From JAKFWF01 sp031429105 (GTDB lineage: Bacteria > Pseudomonadota > Alphaproteobacteria > Rhizobiales > Hyphomicrobiaceae), in the NCBI GenBank assembly GCA_031429105.1, contig JANOYV010000100.1:1-64000 (forward strand): a DNA stretch of 64,000 nt, given 5' to 3'. The stretch's first letter is position 1; each line of letters begins with the position of its first letter. Positions 36,530 through 46,700 of this stretch are shown one piece after another. The notes beneath the pieces are model-generated. The model saw only the letters and a program-made list of their open reading frames with translations, had not been told where the DNA came from and searched no databases. Made by a program: the position numbers and the translations under genes.

Positions 36530-37147
36530 TCAGGGCTTCTTTGGTACTGTACCGAAATCAACCTTCGGCGCTTTCTGTTCTTCGGCAGGAATGTCGAACG
36601 AAGCCATTTCCTTGTTGCCCCCGTACATCGCCCACTTCCAAAGGCGACCAGGAAAGGTCACCAGTTCAGTGTTATAGGTCTTCACCGCCTGGATGTAATC
36701 GCGGCGCGAAATCGAAATCCGGTTCTCGGTGCCTTCGAGCTGGTTCTGCAGTGCAAGGAAGTTCGCGCCTGATTTGACGTCCGGATAGCGCTCTGAAACC
36801 ACCATCAGCTGGCGCAACGCGCCGCCCAGCGTGTTCTGCGCTTCCTGGAACTTCTTCATCGCTTCAGGGTTGGTTAGAATGTCGGCTGGGATCTGCACGC
36901 TCGTAGCCTTAGAGCGCGCTTCCGTCACTTGCGTCAGAACACTTTTTTCCTGCTCAGCGAAGCCCTTCACCGTCTCGACGAGATTACCAATCAGATCGCT
37001 CCGGCGCTTGTACTGGTTCAGAACTTCCGACCAGGCAGCCTTGGCTGACTGCTCATAGGTTGGAATGTTATTGACACCGCAACCGGCCAGAAAAGCCGAC
37101 ATCGTAATGACCAGCAGCAAGGCCGGCAGGCGAAGTGTTCGCGTCAT
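36530..37147 (-). CDS. lemA: LemA family lipoprotein
   Basis: 205 residues from the ATG at 37147, which follows a perfect GGAGGG site; a GTG five codons earlier is in frame. A lipoprotein signal with lipobox LAGC is followed by the coiled LemA domain (YEQSAKAAWSEVLNQYKRRS, LIGNLVETVKGFAEQEKSVL, SERYPDVKSGANFLALQNQL, EGTENRISISRRDYIQAV). LemA proteins are mostly helical envelope proteins of unclear function. Conserved neighbours are the two TPM genes downstream, spaced by 34 and 11 bases, forming one operon. Confidence 0.92.
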   Translation of the reverse strand: MTRTLRLPALLLVITMSAFLAGCGVNNIPTYEQSAKAAWSEVLNQYKRRSDLIGNLVETVKGFAEQEKSVLTQVTEARSKATSVQIPADILTNPEAMKKFQEAQNTLGGALRQLMVVSERYPDVKSGANFLALQNQLEGTENRISISRRDYIQAVKTYNTELVTFPGRLWKWAMYGGNKEMASFDIPAEEQKAPKVDFGTVPKKP

Positions 37148-37199
37148 CAAAGCTCCCTCCACTGATCAGTGCGCAACAGGTATAGCCTCGAGCTCTAGA

Positions 37200-38084
37200 T
37201 CACAAGCGGGCAATACGGGCAGCACGGCGGCCACGAAAAAACTGATCGAGCTGCACGGCTGCGAACAGCAACACGAATCCAGCGACATCGACTGCGGTGG
37301 GCCGGTCGCCCAGGATCAGGACCGAGCCGATTACGCCAAAGACGGGCACCAACAGTGTGCCAAGACTTGCTGTCGATGATGATACGTGCCGGATCAGGCT
37401 GAACCAGAGCACATAGGCTGCTGCCTGCGGCAACGCCACGTGATAGGCGAACGCTGCCAAGATCTTGGGCTCTGACAAATCTAGGTGCGGCGTCTCAAGC
37501 ATCCACATCCCCAGACTGCAGACAATGGCCGCCACAACAACTTGCCATGTCGTGACAGCGAGCGGAGCGGCCGCAATCGGGAACTTCTTCAGATAAACCG
37601 TGCCTGCAGCCCAACTGATCGCTGCGCCCAAAACGTAGACCAGCCCAAATGGTAACCGTCCGGCCTGGATCTCCGGCCAAAACGTGGATGATAGAATGCC
37701 AAGCCCGCATGCGCCGAGTGCCAATGACACTGCGCGCAAGCGATCAATTGGCTCTTTCAGGAAGATCCAGGCAAACAATGTCGCCCAGAACGGCATCGTG
37801 AAGGTGAGGATCGCTGCCCGTGACGTTGGCATCGATAGTTGAGCAAACACAGCAAAGATGTTGAAGCCAGCGACGTTCAACAATCCAGCAACCGCAACAT
37901 GTCTCCATGAACTGCGGGGAATACGCAACGACTGTCGCGAAAATAGTGTGAAGGCGGCAAGGAGCGAGGCACCGCAAATCAGGCCAGCCGCACGCAGCGT
38001 CCAAGGCGACGCTGCGGTCAAGAGGATCTTCACCGCAGGCCAGTTGAGACCCCAAAACAAGGCTGCAAGCCACATCCGCCACAT
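37200..38084 (-). CDS. DMT family (EamA) transporter
   Basis: 294 residues with about ten hydrophobic helices in two EamA repeats. The first ends near LKEPIDRLRAVSLALGACGLG and the second spans YVLGAAISWAAGTVYLKK to LGDRPTAVDVAGFVLLFAAV. Members export or import small organic compounds such as amino acids; the substrate cannot be told from sequence. It starts 15 bases after the rlmE stop, so the two are probably co-transcribed. It lacks the histidine-rich tail of the other DMT transporter in this window. Confidence 0.88.
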   Translation of the reverse strand: MWRMWLAALFWGLNWPAVKILLTAASPWTLRAAGLICGASLLAAFTLFSRQSLRIPRSSWRHVAVAGLLNVAGFNIFAVFAQLSMPTSRAAILTFTMPFWATLFAWIFLKEPIDRLRAVSLALGACGLGILSSTFWPEIQAGRLPFGLVYVLGAAISWAAGTVYLKKFPIAAAPLAVTTWQVVVAAIVCSLGMWMLETPHLDLSEPKILAAFAYHVALPQAAAYVLWFSLIRHVSSSTASLGTLLVPVFGVIGSVLILGDRPTAVDVAGFVLLFAAVQLDQFFRGRRAARIARL

Positions 38085-38099
38085 GCAGTGAGTGCCGAT

Positions 38100-38843
38100 C
38101 TACTCTGTCTGTTCATCGGCAGAAGCGGCACCACGAAAACCGGTCGCAACCACGTATAATTCCGCGCTGTCGGCACGACTCGCGGGAGGTTTTACGTGCT
38201 TCACACTCGCAAAGTCGCGCTTCAGTTGATTGAGCAATTCCCGCTCAGTGCCGCCCTGAAGGACCTTCGCGACGAACACGCCGCCCGGCGCCAGCACCTC
38301 CGCCGCGAACGCGCCGGCGGCTTCGGCTAGTCCCATGATCCGCATGTGGTCGGTCCGTGTGTGCCCACTTGCGGGTGCCGCCATGTCTGTCAACACCACG
38401 TCGGCGCGCCCGCCGCGCAGCAAAGTGATGAGCCGTTGCGGCGCTTCATCGGCCATGAAATCCAGATGCAGTATGACGACGCCCGGAATAGCCTCCATCT
38501 CGCTGATATCGATCGCAATCACCTGGCCTTGTTCGCCCAAGATTTCCGTTGATTTGACCCGGTCCGCCGCCAACTGAGACCAACCGCCAGGGGCTGCCCC
38601 AAGATCGATCACGCGATGGCCCGGCTTCAGGAAGTTGAGCTTGTCGTCAAGTTCCATGAGCTTATACGCAGCCCGCGACCGCCAGCCTTCGCGTTGCGCT
38701 GCCGCCACATAGGGATCGTTCAACTGACGTTCCAGCCAACGCCTGGAGGCAAGCGTGCGCTTCTTGGTCGATTTCACGCGTATCTTGAGTTGGCGCTGCC
38801 CGATCTCCGGGCTCCCGCTGCCATGTTTCGACATCTTGGCCAT
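38100..38843 (-). CDS. rlmE: 23S rRNA (uridine-2'-O-)-methyltransferase RlmE (FtsJ)
   Basis: 247 residues. The SAM motif is VIDLGAAPGGWSQLAA. Catalytic K-D-K-E positions are visible in SRAAYKLMELDDK (first Lys), VLTDMAAPASGHTRTDH (Asp) and GGVFVAKVLQGG (second Lys). RlmE methylates the 2'-oxygen of a conserved uridine in the peptidyl-transferase A-loop of 23S rRNA, late in 50S assembly. A basic N-terminal extension is longer than in E. coli FtsJ, as is common in alphaproteobacteria. It lies 36 bases after the Ppx/GppA-like gene on the same strand, also a common alphaproteobacterial arrangement. Confidence 0.95.
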   Translation of the reverse strand: MAKMSKHGSGSPEIGQRQLKIRVKSTKKRTLASRRWLERQLNDPYVAAAQREGWRSRAAYKLMELDDKLNFLKPGHRVIDLGAAPGGWSQLAADRVKSTEILGEQGQVIAIDISEMEAIPGVVILHLDFMADEAPQRLITLLRGGRADVVLTDMAAPASGHTRTDHMRIMGLAEAAGAFAAEVLAPGGVFVAKVLQGGTERELLNQLKRDFASVKHVKPPASRADSAELYVVATGFRGAASADEQTE

Positions 38844-38879
38844 TCGTCAAACGTCCTTGCAATCAAATCGAAAAGTGAC

Positions 38880-40145
38880 CTAGCGACCAGATGTACCGTT
38901 GCCGTGTTCGCGGTGAAATCCATCTTCGCCCATCAAAGTTGACAGAATGCCTTCGCGCAACCCACGGTCCGCGACCCGCAGGCGCTCGGTTGGCCAGATC
39001 CGCATAAGCGCTTCAAGGATGGCACATCCAGCCAGAACTAAATCCGCACGATCCCGCCCAATACAAGGTTCGGCGACTCGCTGGTCATAGGTTTTACCAA
39101 CAAGGTCGTAAGTCACATGGCGCAGATCTTCGGTTGAGAGCCATAAGCCATCAACCCGGGACCGATCGTAGCGTGGCAAACCGAGCTTGATTCCGGCAAG
39201 CGTCGTGACAGTGCCTGAGGTGCCCAGCAAATGAACGCGCTCAGACGCCAGTCGTCGCCCAAACCGATGCTCAGCCTCAAACGGACTAATCAGTCGGCTT
39301 ACCTCCGCAACCATCGCCTCAAACTCGCTGGCGCCCATTGTGCGGCCATCGAACCGGTCTGCAAGCGTTACGACACCGACCGGCAACGACGTCCAGGCCG
39401 CGATGCACGCCTGCGCTTCAAGCCGGTCAGCAATGCCGCGCCGCCATTGCCCGCGCCGCCGCCCGAGATCAAGCCAGATCAACTCAGTTGAACCCCCGCC
39501 GATATCGAAAACAAGCGCAAGGTCAGAGGACGTGTCCAAGAGCGAGGCACAGCCGGACACGGCAAGCTTTGCTTCATCTTCACGCGACAGCAGTTCAATA
39601 TCGAGCCCAAGATCTCGACGCACACGGGACAAGAACTCGGTCCCATTCGAGGCAACGCGACAGGCTTCGGTCGCAACCAGCCGCGAACGGCTAACACCAT
39701 GGCGCGCAATTTTCGAGGCGCATACCCGTAAAGCATCGACCGTGCGATCCATTGCGCCTTGCGATAGCTTACCGTTCGCACCCAATCCCTCACCAAGCCT
39801 GATGATCCGGGAAAATGCGTCCACAACCACGAAGCCCCGCCGCGACGGGCGCGCGACCAGAAGACGGCAGTTGTTAGTACCTAAATCTAGTGCGGCGTAG
39901 GTGCTGCTGACAGTCCCATGCGCTTGCTTTGGACGCTGCTCACGGTTGTCTCGCACCAAGGTGTCAGGGTGAACCGTCGTGGAGGTCCAGGGTCCTTTGG
40001 TTTCAACACCGGTCGGTGGAAAAGCCTTGGGCCGATTCGGATTGCCGTCGTCGTTCGCTCCGTGCACTTTCATCCCCAGTGCCTGGCGCGAGGCCGCCCA
40101 CCAACATAAGGCTGGTTTCGCGGTACCTCCGTCTTCAGGCATCAT
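38880..40145 (-). CDS. Ppx/GppA family exopolyphosphatase / pppGpp phosphatase
   Basis: 421 residues from the first ATG at 40145; the conserved part begins near residue 80 (YAALDLGTNNCRLLVARP, phosphate loop 1). It continues through IRLGEGLGANGKLSQGAMDR, LVFDIGGGSTELIWLDLG (the second phosphate loop) and LLGTSGTVTTLAG, all hallmarks of the actin-fold Ppx/GppA family. Such enzymes remove phosphate from polyphosphate or pppGpp. The 80-residue N-terminal stretch is not conserved, so a later start (for example 40073) is possible. It heads the transcript with rlmE and the DMT transporter, and is divergent from the M15-like peptidase gene. Confidence 0.88.
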   Translation of the reverse strand: MMPEDGGTAKPALCWWAASRQALGMKVHGANDDGNPNRPKAFPPTGVETKGPWTSTTVHPDTLVRDNREQRPKQAHGTVSSTYAALDLGTNNCRLLVARPSRRGFVVVDAFSRIIRLGEGLGANGKLSQGAMDRTVDALRVCASKIARHGVSRSRLVATEACRVASNGTEFLSRVRRDLGLDIELLSREDEAKLAVSGCASLLDTSSDLALVFDIGGGSTELIWLDLGRRRGQWRRGIADRLEAQACIAAWTSLPVGVVTLADRFDGRTMGASEFEAMVAEVSRLISPFEAEHRFGRRLASERVHLLGTSGTVTTLAGIKLGLPRYDRSRVDGLWLSTEDLRHVTYDLVGKTYDQRVAEPCIGRDRADLVLAGCAILEALMRIWPTERLRVADRGLREGILSTLMGEDGFHREHGNGTSGR

Positions 40146-40246
40146 CCTGGTTTCAACTTGCGCTCATGGTAACAGTTTGTGCGCGCGGAACAAGGAAGTA
40201 TACGCCATTTCGCAGACTATTGAATACGCCTCGTGGAACGGAAAAC

Positions 40247-41014
40247 ATGCTTAAACTTCTAATTTATCTAATTTTTTCAGCCTTCTGGTTGGTCACAGCA
40301 GCAGTTGGACAAGCACCAACTGCCAGCCTTTTAGCGGCATACCCGGATCACCTCGCGGCCATCGACGGCAATGATCTCGTGTGGAAAGATGGCACACGCA
40401 TGCGTATTGATGATGGGCAGGGGAGCAAACCCTTCGACCAATGGCTGGCACAACCTGACTTGAAAGATATGCTGGCGATCCGTTATCCCCTTGGAGATGT
40501 GGCGACCCCGCCTTCGCCTAACAGCGATCCGGGACGAGCGCGCAATGCTGCATTCTTCGCGAAAATGTATGGCGACTGCACACGAGGGACCGTCAAACCG
40601 AACCTTGTCGAAGTGATTTGGCTGCCAAAGAAAGCCAATCAAAAGCTCCTAGTTACCAAGATCAACGGCGTGGCTGACAGGTTGCGCGCCATCAGTCGTG
40701 CCCTGGATGAATTGCCAGCAGAACTCAACGTGTTCCTTACGCCGTCAGCTGGCACTTATGTCTGCCGTCCGATTGCAGGCACTTCGCAGCACAGCGCCCA
40801 CGGCTATGGCATTGCTATCGATATTGCAACGAAGCACGCCCATTATTGGCGGTGGAACCGCGGCGGCGTCGCCAACTACCAGAACAAAATTCCGACCGAA
40901 ATCATCAAGATTTTCGAGACCAACGGATTCATCTGGGGCGGCAAGTGGTGGCATTACGACACCATGCATTTCGAGTACCGGCCCGAACTGACAATAGTGA
41001 CCAAGGCGCCGTAG
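40247..41014 (+). CDS. M15 family (VanY-like) metallopeptidase, secreted
   Basis: 255 residues from the ATG at 40247 (GGA eight to ten bases upstream). A signal peptide (core LLIYLIFSAFWLVTAAV) ends near GQA. The catalytic domain has SQHSAHGYGIAIDIATKH (His and Asp zinc ligands) and WGGKWWHYDTMHFEYRPEL (the general-base region and third ligand His). It therefore belongs to the M15 D-Ala-D-Ala carboxypeptidase/L-Ala-D-Glu endopeptidase clan, acting on peptidoglycan in the periplasm. The in-frame region back to 39929 overlaps the divergent ppx gene and is not used. Confidence 0.9.
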   Translation: MLKLLIYLIFSAFWLVTAAVGQAPTASLLAAYPDHLAAIDGNDLVWKDGTRMRIDDGQGSKPFDQWLAQPDLKDMLAIRYPLGDVATPPSPNSDPGRARNAAFFAKMYGDCTRGTVKPNLVEVIWLPKKANQKLLVTKINGVADRLRAISRALDELPAELNVFLTPSAGTYVCRPIAGTSQHSAHGYGIAIDIATKHAHYWRWNRGGVANYQNKIPTEIIKIFETNGFIWGGKWWHYDTMHFEYRPELTIVTKAP

Positions 41015-41111
41015 TGAAAAAATGTTTCAGCGTTCTATTTCATTTTATCTTGTCACTGACTAAAAAATCCCGCAACTTGAACGTCGTACAGTATTGGCGG
41101 GGGCCTAACGT

Positions 41112-41396
41112 ATGTCCAAAAACCCAGTTGCGTATGTTCAAAGCACAGGCTGTCGTGCCTTGCCTGATCGGGCCCCGGTCGCGACGCTGGCGCTCATGTC
41201 GCCAAGCGCGGTTTTAAGCGACGGGTTCCCATTTGTGCCTATGGCTTTGAATGGTCGATTAGTCGTCGGCAAGGCCGCGAGTTTCGACCCAGGCCAATCG
41301 CTCCTCTACCCGCCTAGCACTTTAAACCACTACGCAAAGCCACGCACGACTAGCGCCTTGCGTCGAATGCCGCAACTGCGGGGTAGGGAGCAATGA
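41112..41396 (+). CDS. Small hypothetical protein coupled to an NTF2-like gene
   Basis: 94 residues, not recognised. It starts ATGTCCAAAAACCCAG with a GGGGG run about eight bases upstream. Its stop overlaps the next gene's start in ATGATGA, the pattern of translational coupling, which is the main reason to take it as real. The composition is unremarkable: no membrane helix or signal peptide, a hydrophobic centre (VATLALMSPSAVLSDGFPFV) and a basic tail. It may also be a non-functional frame. Confidence 0.35.
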   Translation: MSKNPVAYVQSTGCRALPDRAPVATLALMSPSAVLSDGFPFVPMALNGRLVVGKAASFDPGQSLLYPPSTLNHYAKPRTTSALRRMPQLRGREQ

Positions 41397-41896
41397 TGAG
41401 CGCTAGCGCCACACATATCGTACAACGCTACTGGGACGCCTGGAGCGTTCGCGACAAAACTGCAGCGTTGGCGTGCCTTGCCGGCAATGTCGAACTTACA
41501 GTTCATATCCCGCAGGACACGCTGCCGTTTGGCGGGTTGACCGTTGGCCGGGCTGCCGTATCGGATCGAATGCAAACGAGTATCGAGCAGTTTGAACGAC
41601 TTTATTACATTACAACGATCATAACCGCGGACGCGAAAAGAGTGCGTGGCCGAATTTCATTTAGTGTTCGACACCGAATGACAGGCGAAACAATCGATGG
41701 CTTCGCCCGGCAGATATTTGAGGTAAAGAATGGCCTGATCACTCGGATCCAGGAATACCACGACACCGAACGACTGAAAGCGTTCATGCGGTTAGTATCC
41801 AGCACAGCCGCGGACCAACAGTCCGCGTACATGCTATCGATGCAACCGCCGACGGCGTTGGGTCACAGATCAGGTGACGGGCCCAGGATTGAATAG
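41393..41896 (+). CDS. Nuclear transport factor 2-like (SnoaL-fold) protein
   Basis: 167 residues. The pattern IVQRYWDAWSVRDKTAALAC, then GGLTVGRAAVSDRMQTSIEQ, and a closing FEVKNGLITRIQEYHDTERL is the SnoaL/NTF2 cone fold, used by isomerases, dehydratases and binding proteins. The specific reaction is unknown. GGGAG precedes the double ATG by three to six bases. The C-terminus overlaps the convergent GarD-like gene by 27 bases, so the last residues may be a recent extension. Confidence 0.8.
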   Translation: MMSASATHIVQRYWDAWSVRDKTAALACLAGNVELTVHIPQDTLPFGGLTVGRAAVSDRMQTSIEQFERLYYITTIITADAKRVRGRISFSVRHRMTGETIDGFARQIFEVKNGLITRIQEYHDTERLKAFMRLVSSTAADQQSAYMLSMQPPTALGHRSGDGPRIE

Positions 41897-43420
41897 CGCC
41901 AAACTGTTGTGAAGTTTCCAGCGCTCCGCCCATGTCCGCGTTTTACCGCTCGCCACATCAAGGATGAGTTCGAAGAGCTCCATTCCAACAGACTCGATCG
42001 TTGCCGCCCCTGTCGCAATGCGGCCGGCGTCAACATCCATAAGGTCATGCCAACGACGCGCCAGATCGCTACGCGTCGCGACCTTGATCACTGGCACTTG
42101 CGCTAAGCCATAAGGCGTGCCGCGCCCTGTCGTGAACACGTGCACGTTCATGCCAGCGGCTAACTGCAACGTGCCGCAGATGAAATCACTGGCGGGCGTC
42201 GCTGCGTACAACAGTCCCTTCTGGGTCGCGCGCTCACCCAGTGAAACAACTCCTGAAATCGGCGCCGTACCTGATTTTATGATGGAGCCCATGGCCTTCT
42301 CGACAATGTTGGAAAGTCCACCTTTTTTATTACCGGGCGTGGTGTTGGCACTGCGATCAGCTTCGCCACGACTGAGGTAATCGTCGTACCAGGCCATTTC
42401 GCGAATGAGCGCTTCGGCGACCGTTTGATCAGCGGCCCTTGCCACCAGTTGGTCGATGCCATCTCGAACCTCGGTCGTCTCGGAGAACATCACGGTCGCG
42501 CCAGCGCGGACCAGTAAATCCGATGCGTAACCAACGGCTGGGTTTGCGGTGACGCCCGAGAATGCGTCGCTGCCGCCACATTGCACTCCAACCACAAGCT
42601 CCGCCGCCGGACAGGTCTCGCGACGACGGGCGTTCAAAATCGCCAGCTTTTCTTCGGCCATCGCCATGATTGATCTGATCATCGCGTCGAAACCGACATG
42701 CGTTTCATCCTGCAGCGTAATCAATCCATACTGATCCGCTGCGCCGGCCACTCCGGCGGCAAAGAGACGCTCCGGTTGTAGTTTTTCACACCCAAGACTG
42801 ACAACCATCATCGTACTCGAAACATTCGGATTGAGGCTAATATTGCGCAGCGTTCGGATCGGAATGGAGGCACCTGGCGCATCGATCGCAACACCACAAC
42901 CGTATGTATGCTCGATGCCGATCACATCATCTACGTTCGGGAAACGTGGCAAAAGTTCCTGCTTGATACGACGGACCGCAAAGTCGACGACACCGGACAC
43001 GCATTGAACGGTGGTGGTAATCGCCAGAATATTTCGCGTACCGACGGACCCATCCGGATTGCGGAAACCTTGGAATGTGTAACCACCTAGCGTAGGAAGC
43101 GGCGGCGGCGGATTGGACGTGGCAGCACGCAATGAAAGTTGAGGTGCGTCTGGCATCCGCATCTTGGGTTCATTGACCCAAGCCCCAGCTGCGATCGCGC
43201 GAAAGGCAAAGCCGATTGTAACGCCATAACGCACAACAGGTTGGCCCTCGGCGATATCAACCAGCGCTACTTTGTGGCCTGACGGCACATGCTCTCGAAG
43301 TTCAAGACCGCCGGCAAACCGCGTACCCTTTTCCAATCCGCCGTCGTTGGCAATGATCGCCACATTGTCTGTTTTGTGCATCTTTATAAACAAAGGTGCT
43401 TGCGGTGAAACAACGGCCAT
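41870..43420 (-). CDS. UxaA family dehydratase, galactarate/altronate dehydratase-like
   Basis: 516 residues. An N-terminal SAF domain (KMHKTDNVAIIANDGGLEKG to about 95) is followed by the UxaA_N and UxaA_C domains (GFRNPDGSVGTRNILAITTT, GIEHTYGCGVAIDAPGA, VVGVQCGGSDAFSGVTANPA, FSETTEVRDGIDQLV). Length and domain order match GarD-type galactarate dehydratase, which removes water from the sugar diacid using iron or another metal. Altronate dehydratase (UxaA) is close, and the substrate may be another sugar acid. No kdg or gar neighbours are present. It overlaps the NTF2-like gene by 27 bases at its 3' end. Confidence 0.88.
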   Translation of the reverse strand: MAVVSPQAPLFIKMHKTDNVAIIANDGGLEKGTRFAGGLELREHVPSGHKVALVDIAEGQPVVRYGVTIGFAFRAIAAGAWVNEPKMRMPDAPQLSLRAATSNPPPPLPTLGGYTFQGFRNPDGSVGTRNILAITTTVQCVSGVVDFAVRRIKQELLPRFPNVDDVIGIEHTYGCGVAIDAPGASIPIRTLRNISLNPNVSSTMMVVSLGCEKLQPERLFAAGVAGAADQYGLITLQDETHVGFDAMIRSIMAMAEEKLAILNARRRETCPAAELVVGVQCGGSDAFSGVTANPAVGYASDLLVRAGATVMFSETTEVRDGIDQLVARAADQTVAEALIREMAWYDDYLSRGEADRSANTTPGNKKGGLSNIVEKAMGSIIKSGTAPISGVVSLGERATQKGLLYAATPASDFICGTLQLAAGMNVHVFTTGRGTPYGLAQVPVIKVATRSDLARRWHDLMDVDAGRIATGAATIESVGMELFELILDVASGKTRTWAERWKLHNSLALFNPGPVT

Positions 43421-43490
43421 TCAACGTCTCCATCAACCAATCTCGATCATCCAAACGTGTGAACTTTATTCCCGGACGACGCTGTTGCCG

Positions 43491-43530
43491 AACTCGACCA
43501 CGTCGCTAACCGTTCTAGCGTGGTCGAGTT
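43491..43530. repeat. Long inverted repeat in the garD/glycosyltransferase intergenic region
   Basis: AACTCGACCACG at 43491-43502 is the exact complement of CGTGGTCGAGTT at 43519-43530, with a second small stem CGCTA/TAGCG inside. The hairpin has no T-run after it on either strand, so it is not a typical terminator; an operator for the dehydratase gene or the island's first gene is more likely. The rest of the 366-base gap (43421-43786) shows nothing else. Confidence 0.55.
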
Positions 43531-43786
43531 GTACGAACACAAATCGCACTCGCTAGCGAAGTTACCACCGTGGTGTGGGTTTGAGACACTGTCCACTGCA
43601 ATGTCTGAGCCTAGATTGCACGCGACTTGCTTTAGTCAAACGCCCGCGCCAAACTCTGTTCAGCAATAGGCTGGGGCCGTGACGGAGCCGTATACTGGCG
43701 AGCGACGTGTCCGCAAATCTCGGATACACCTCGGTTGTTTCCTCACAACCTGCACCGCTACCTTCACGTATTGACACTAAAATCAA

Positions 43787-46700
43787 ATGGTTGAGTTCAT
43801 GAACGATATTTCGCAGGCAATCGAACCTCTAAGTTCTGCCGACGTAAAGTTGACCCTGCAGCGCTCCGGATTATTTGATCCTCCATTTCATGCTAAGCAC
43901 CTCGTTGACGAACCCGCCCCTGGCGACCCCCTCGACCATTACATCGAGTTTGGCGAAGAGCTCGGCCATCGGCCAAACTTCGTGTTTGATCCTTCTTGGT
44001 ACAGGCGCCGGTACGACGTTCGTCTTGATCACTCCAACATGCTGCATCACTACCTGACGACCGGCGAGAAGATGGGCTACGCTCCCTCGCCGCTGTTCGA
44101 TCCGGTCTGGTACGCCAACCAGAACGGGCTCGACCTGCAGGCTCAGTGCGCACTTTCGCATTACATGTTGGCGAACCCACATGAGCGGGCCCCGCACGCC
44201 TATTTCAGCGCCAGATTCTACATCGCAAAGTACCCCGATATCGCTAAGGCATCGATCGATCCGTATACTCATTATATGAACTGGGGCATCTTCGAGGACA
44301 GAAAGGGGTCTGAAACCTTCGATGCATCGTATGTATGGCAGCGCTATCTGAATAAGGACCGCACGAAGAATCCATTGTTGCTGTTCCTTGAATTTGGCAG
44401 TGAGTTCGGCTGGTTGGCGAAAGCCTCGGTCGAAGAGAATACAGTGCATCGGGAGATACGACGTTTCACAGCTCCGGCGCCAGAATTCGAACCGACGCAG
44501 ACGGAGATGTCGGGACTGCGCAAAATCAAGGCGCTGGCTTTCTATCTGCCGCAGTTCCATCCCATCGCTGAAAATGATGCCTGGTGGGGCAAGGGTTTTA
44601 CCGAGTGGCGCAATGTCCCGCGCGGCGTGCCACGGTTCGCGGGGCACTTCCAGCCGCGCATTCCACGCGACTTGGGATTTTATGAACTCGATGGTACCGA
44701 CGTCATAAAAAAACAGGTCGACATGGCGAAAATCGCCGGTCTATTTGGCTTCTGCTTCTACTACTATAATTTCAACGGCAAGCGCTTGCTCGAAAAGCCG
44801 CTTGACGCATTTGTCGGTGACACCTCCATCGAGTTTCCATTCTGCCTGCTATGGGCGAACGAAAGCTGGAGCCGTCGTTGGGACGGCTTCGAGCAGGAAG
44901 TCCTGATTGCCCAATCTTACGATATCAATGCCGAAAACCGGCTGGTCGATGATGTCGCCAAATACATGCGCGACCCACGTTATATCATGATCGGCCAGCG
45001 GCCCTTATTCTTCGTCTACCGCACGGATGTCATTCCGGATGCTGCGGGAGCCGTGAAGCGCTGGCGCACCCGCTTCAAGACCGAGCACGGACTGGACCCG
45101 CTCATCGTGATGGCACAGGCCTTCGGCAATAACGACCCACGGCCTGCCGGCTTTGATGGAGCCATCGAGTTCCCGCCGCACAAATTCGGCTCGGTTCTGC
45201 CCCACATCAACGCAAAAATGGAAATTCTCGATCCGGATTTCCGCGGCGAAATCTACAGCTACGATGCGCTCGTCGAGGCCTCGCTGAAGGATTTCCCACG
45301 CGACTTTCCACTGATCAAAACGGCGGTGCCGTCCTGGGACAACGATGCACGCAAGCAAGCCGCGGGCCTCGTCATGCAGGGCTCGACCCCGGCCAAATTC
45401 CAGGCTTGGCTCGAAGCGCTTAGTCGCGAAGCGGAACGCAAGCGGTTCCATGGCGAAAAGATCGTCATGATCAACGCTTGGAACGAGTGGTGCGAGGGCG
45501 CCTATCTCGAGCCCGACGTCCACTTCGGCTTTGGCTACCTGAACGCGCTTTCGCGTGCGCTGACCGACAATCCAGAGCGCATGTCCCGCAAGATCGTGCT
45601 CGTCGGTCACGACGCATTCCCGGCCGGCGCGCAGATGCTGCTGCTTAACATCGGGCGCACGTTAAAAACCGCGTTCGGCGTTGAAATCGCCTATATCTTG
45701 ATGGACGGTGGGGGCTTGGCTGATCGCTATAGCGAACTTGCACCGACCTTCGTCGCCAATGCTGGCACGGATTTCTGGCCGGAGCTGCGCGCCAACGTCG
45801 AGCAACTACGCGCGCAGGGCTTCACGCACGCGATCACCAACAGTGCGTTTTCCGGCCATTGCGTCGGCTTCCTGGCCGACAGCGGCTTCAAGGTCTGCTC
45901 GCTCATCCACGAGTTGAAAACGATCATCGAGCGCAGTCACGGCCTCGGTAAATACCAGCAGATCCTGAAACGCAGCAGCGACGTGATCTATCCGAACCAC
46001 TACGTCGCCAACGAATTGACGCGCGAGTTCGGCCAGCCGGCTGGCAATCCCCACATCATGGCGCAGGGCCTGTACAAGGACATCGCGCCTGATCCTAGCC
46101 TTGCCGATAGCATCCGCACCCTACTCAAGCTGCCGCCGCAGGTGCGCATCGTGCTCAACACCGGGTACGCCGACCTGCGCAAGGGCGTCGATCTATTCCT
46201 CGGCCTCGCGCGTGAGACCGCCCGGCTCGATCCGAACGTCCATTTCGTCTGGGTCGGCGACGTTGATCCAGCGGTCAACACATGGATCCTCGAGGATGTC
46301 CGCCGCGGCCGCACAGCCAACGTCCACTTCATCGGCTACACTGAAAACGTCAGCGCCATGTTCAACGGCGCCGACCTGTTCTTCCTCACCTCGCGCGAAG
46401 ACCCGTTCCCCTCCGTCGTGCTCGAAGCGCTGGCCGTTGGCCTGCCCGTCGGCACGTTCGATACCGGCGGCGGCTACGTCGATCTGATCCGCGCCGAGCC
46501 CTACGCCGGCTTCCTCGCGCCCACGGGAGACTTGGCCGCCGCCGCCCGGTTGATCGTCGAGCAACTGCAGGCGGAAGCGAAATCCGGCGGCGAATTGCGA
46601 CCGGCGCGCCGGTCCATGATCGCTGATAAATACAACTTCCGCGACTACGCCTTCGGCTTGCTCAACATGACACAGCCGACGCGCAAGATTTCGGTCATCA

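Noticed and set aside
43491..43530. Reading the inverted repeat as an intrinsic terminator
   Set aside because: No run of T follows the stem on either strand, and the flanking genes diverge here.
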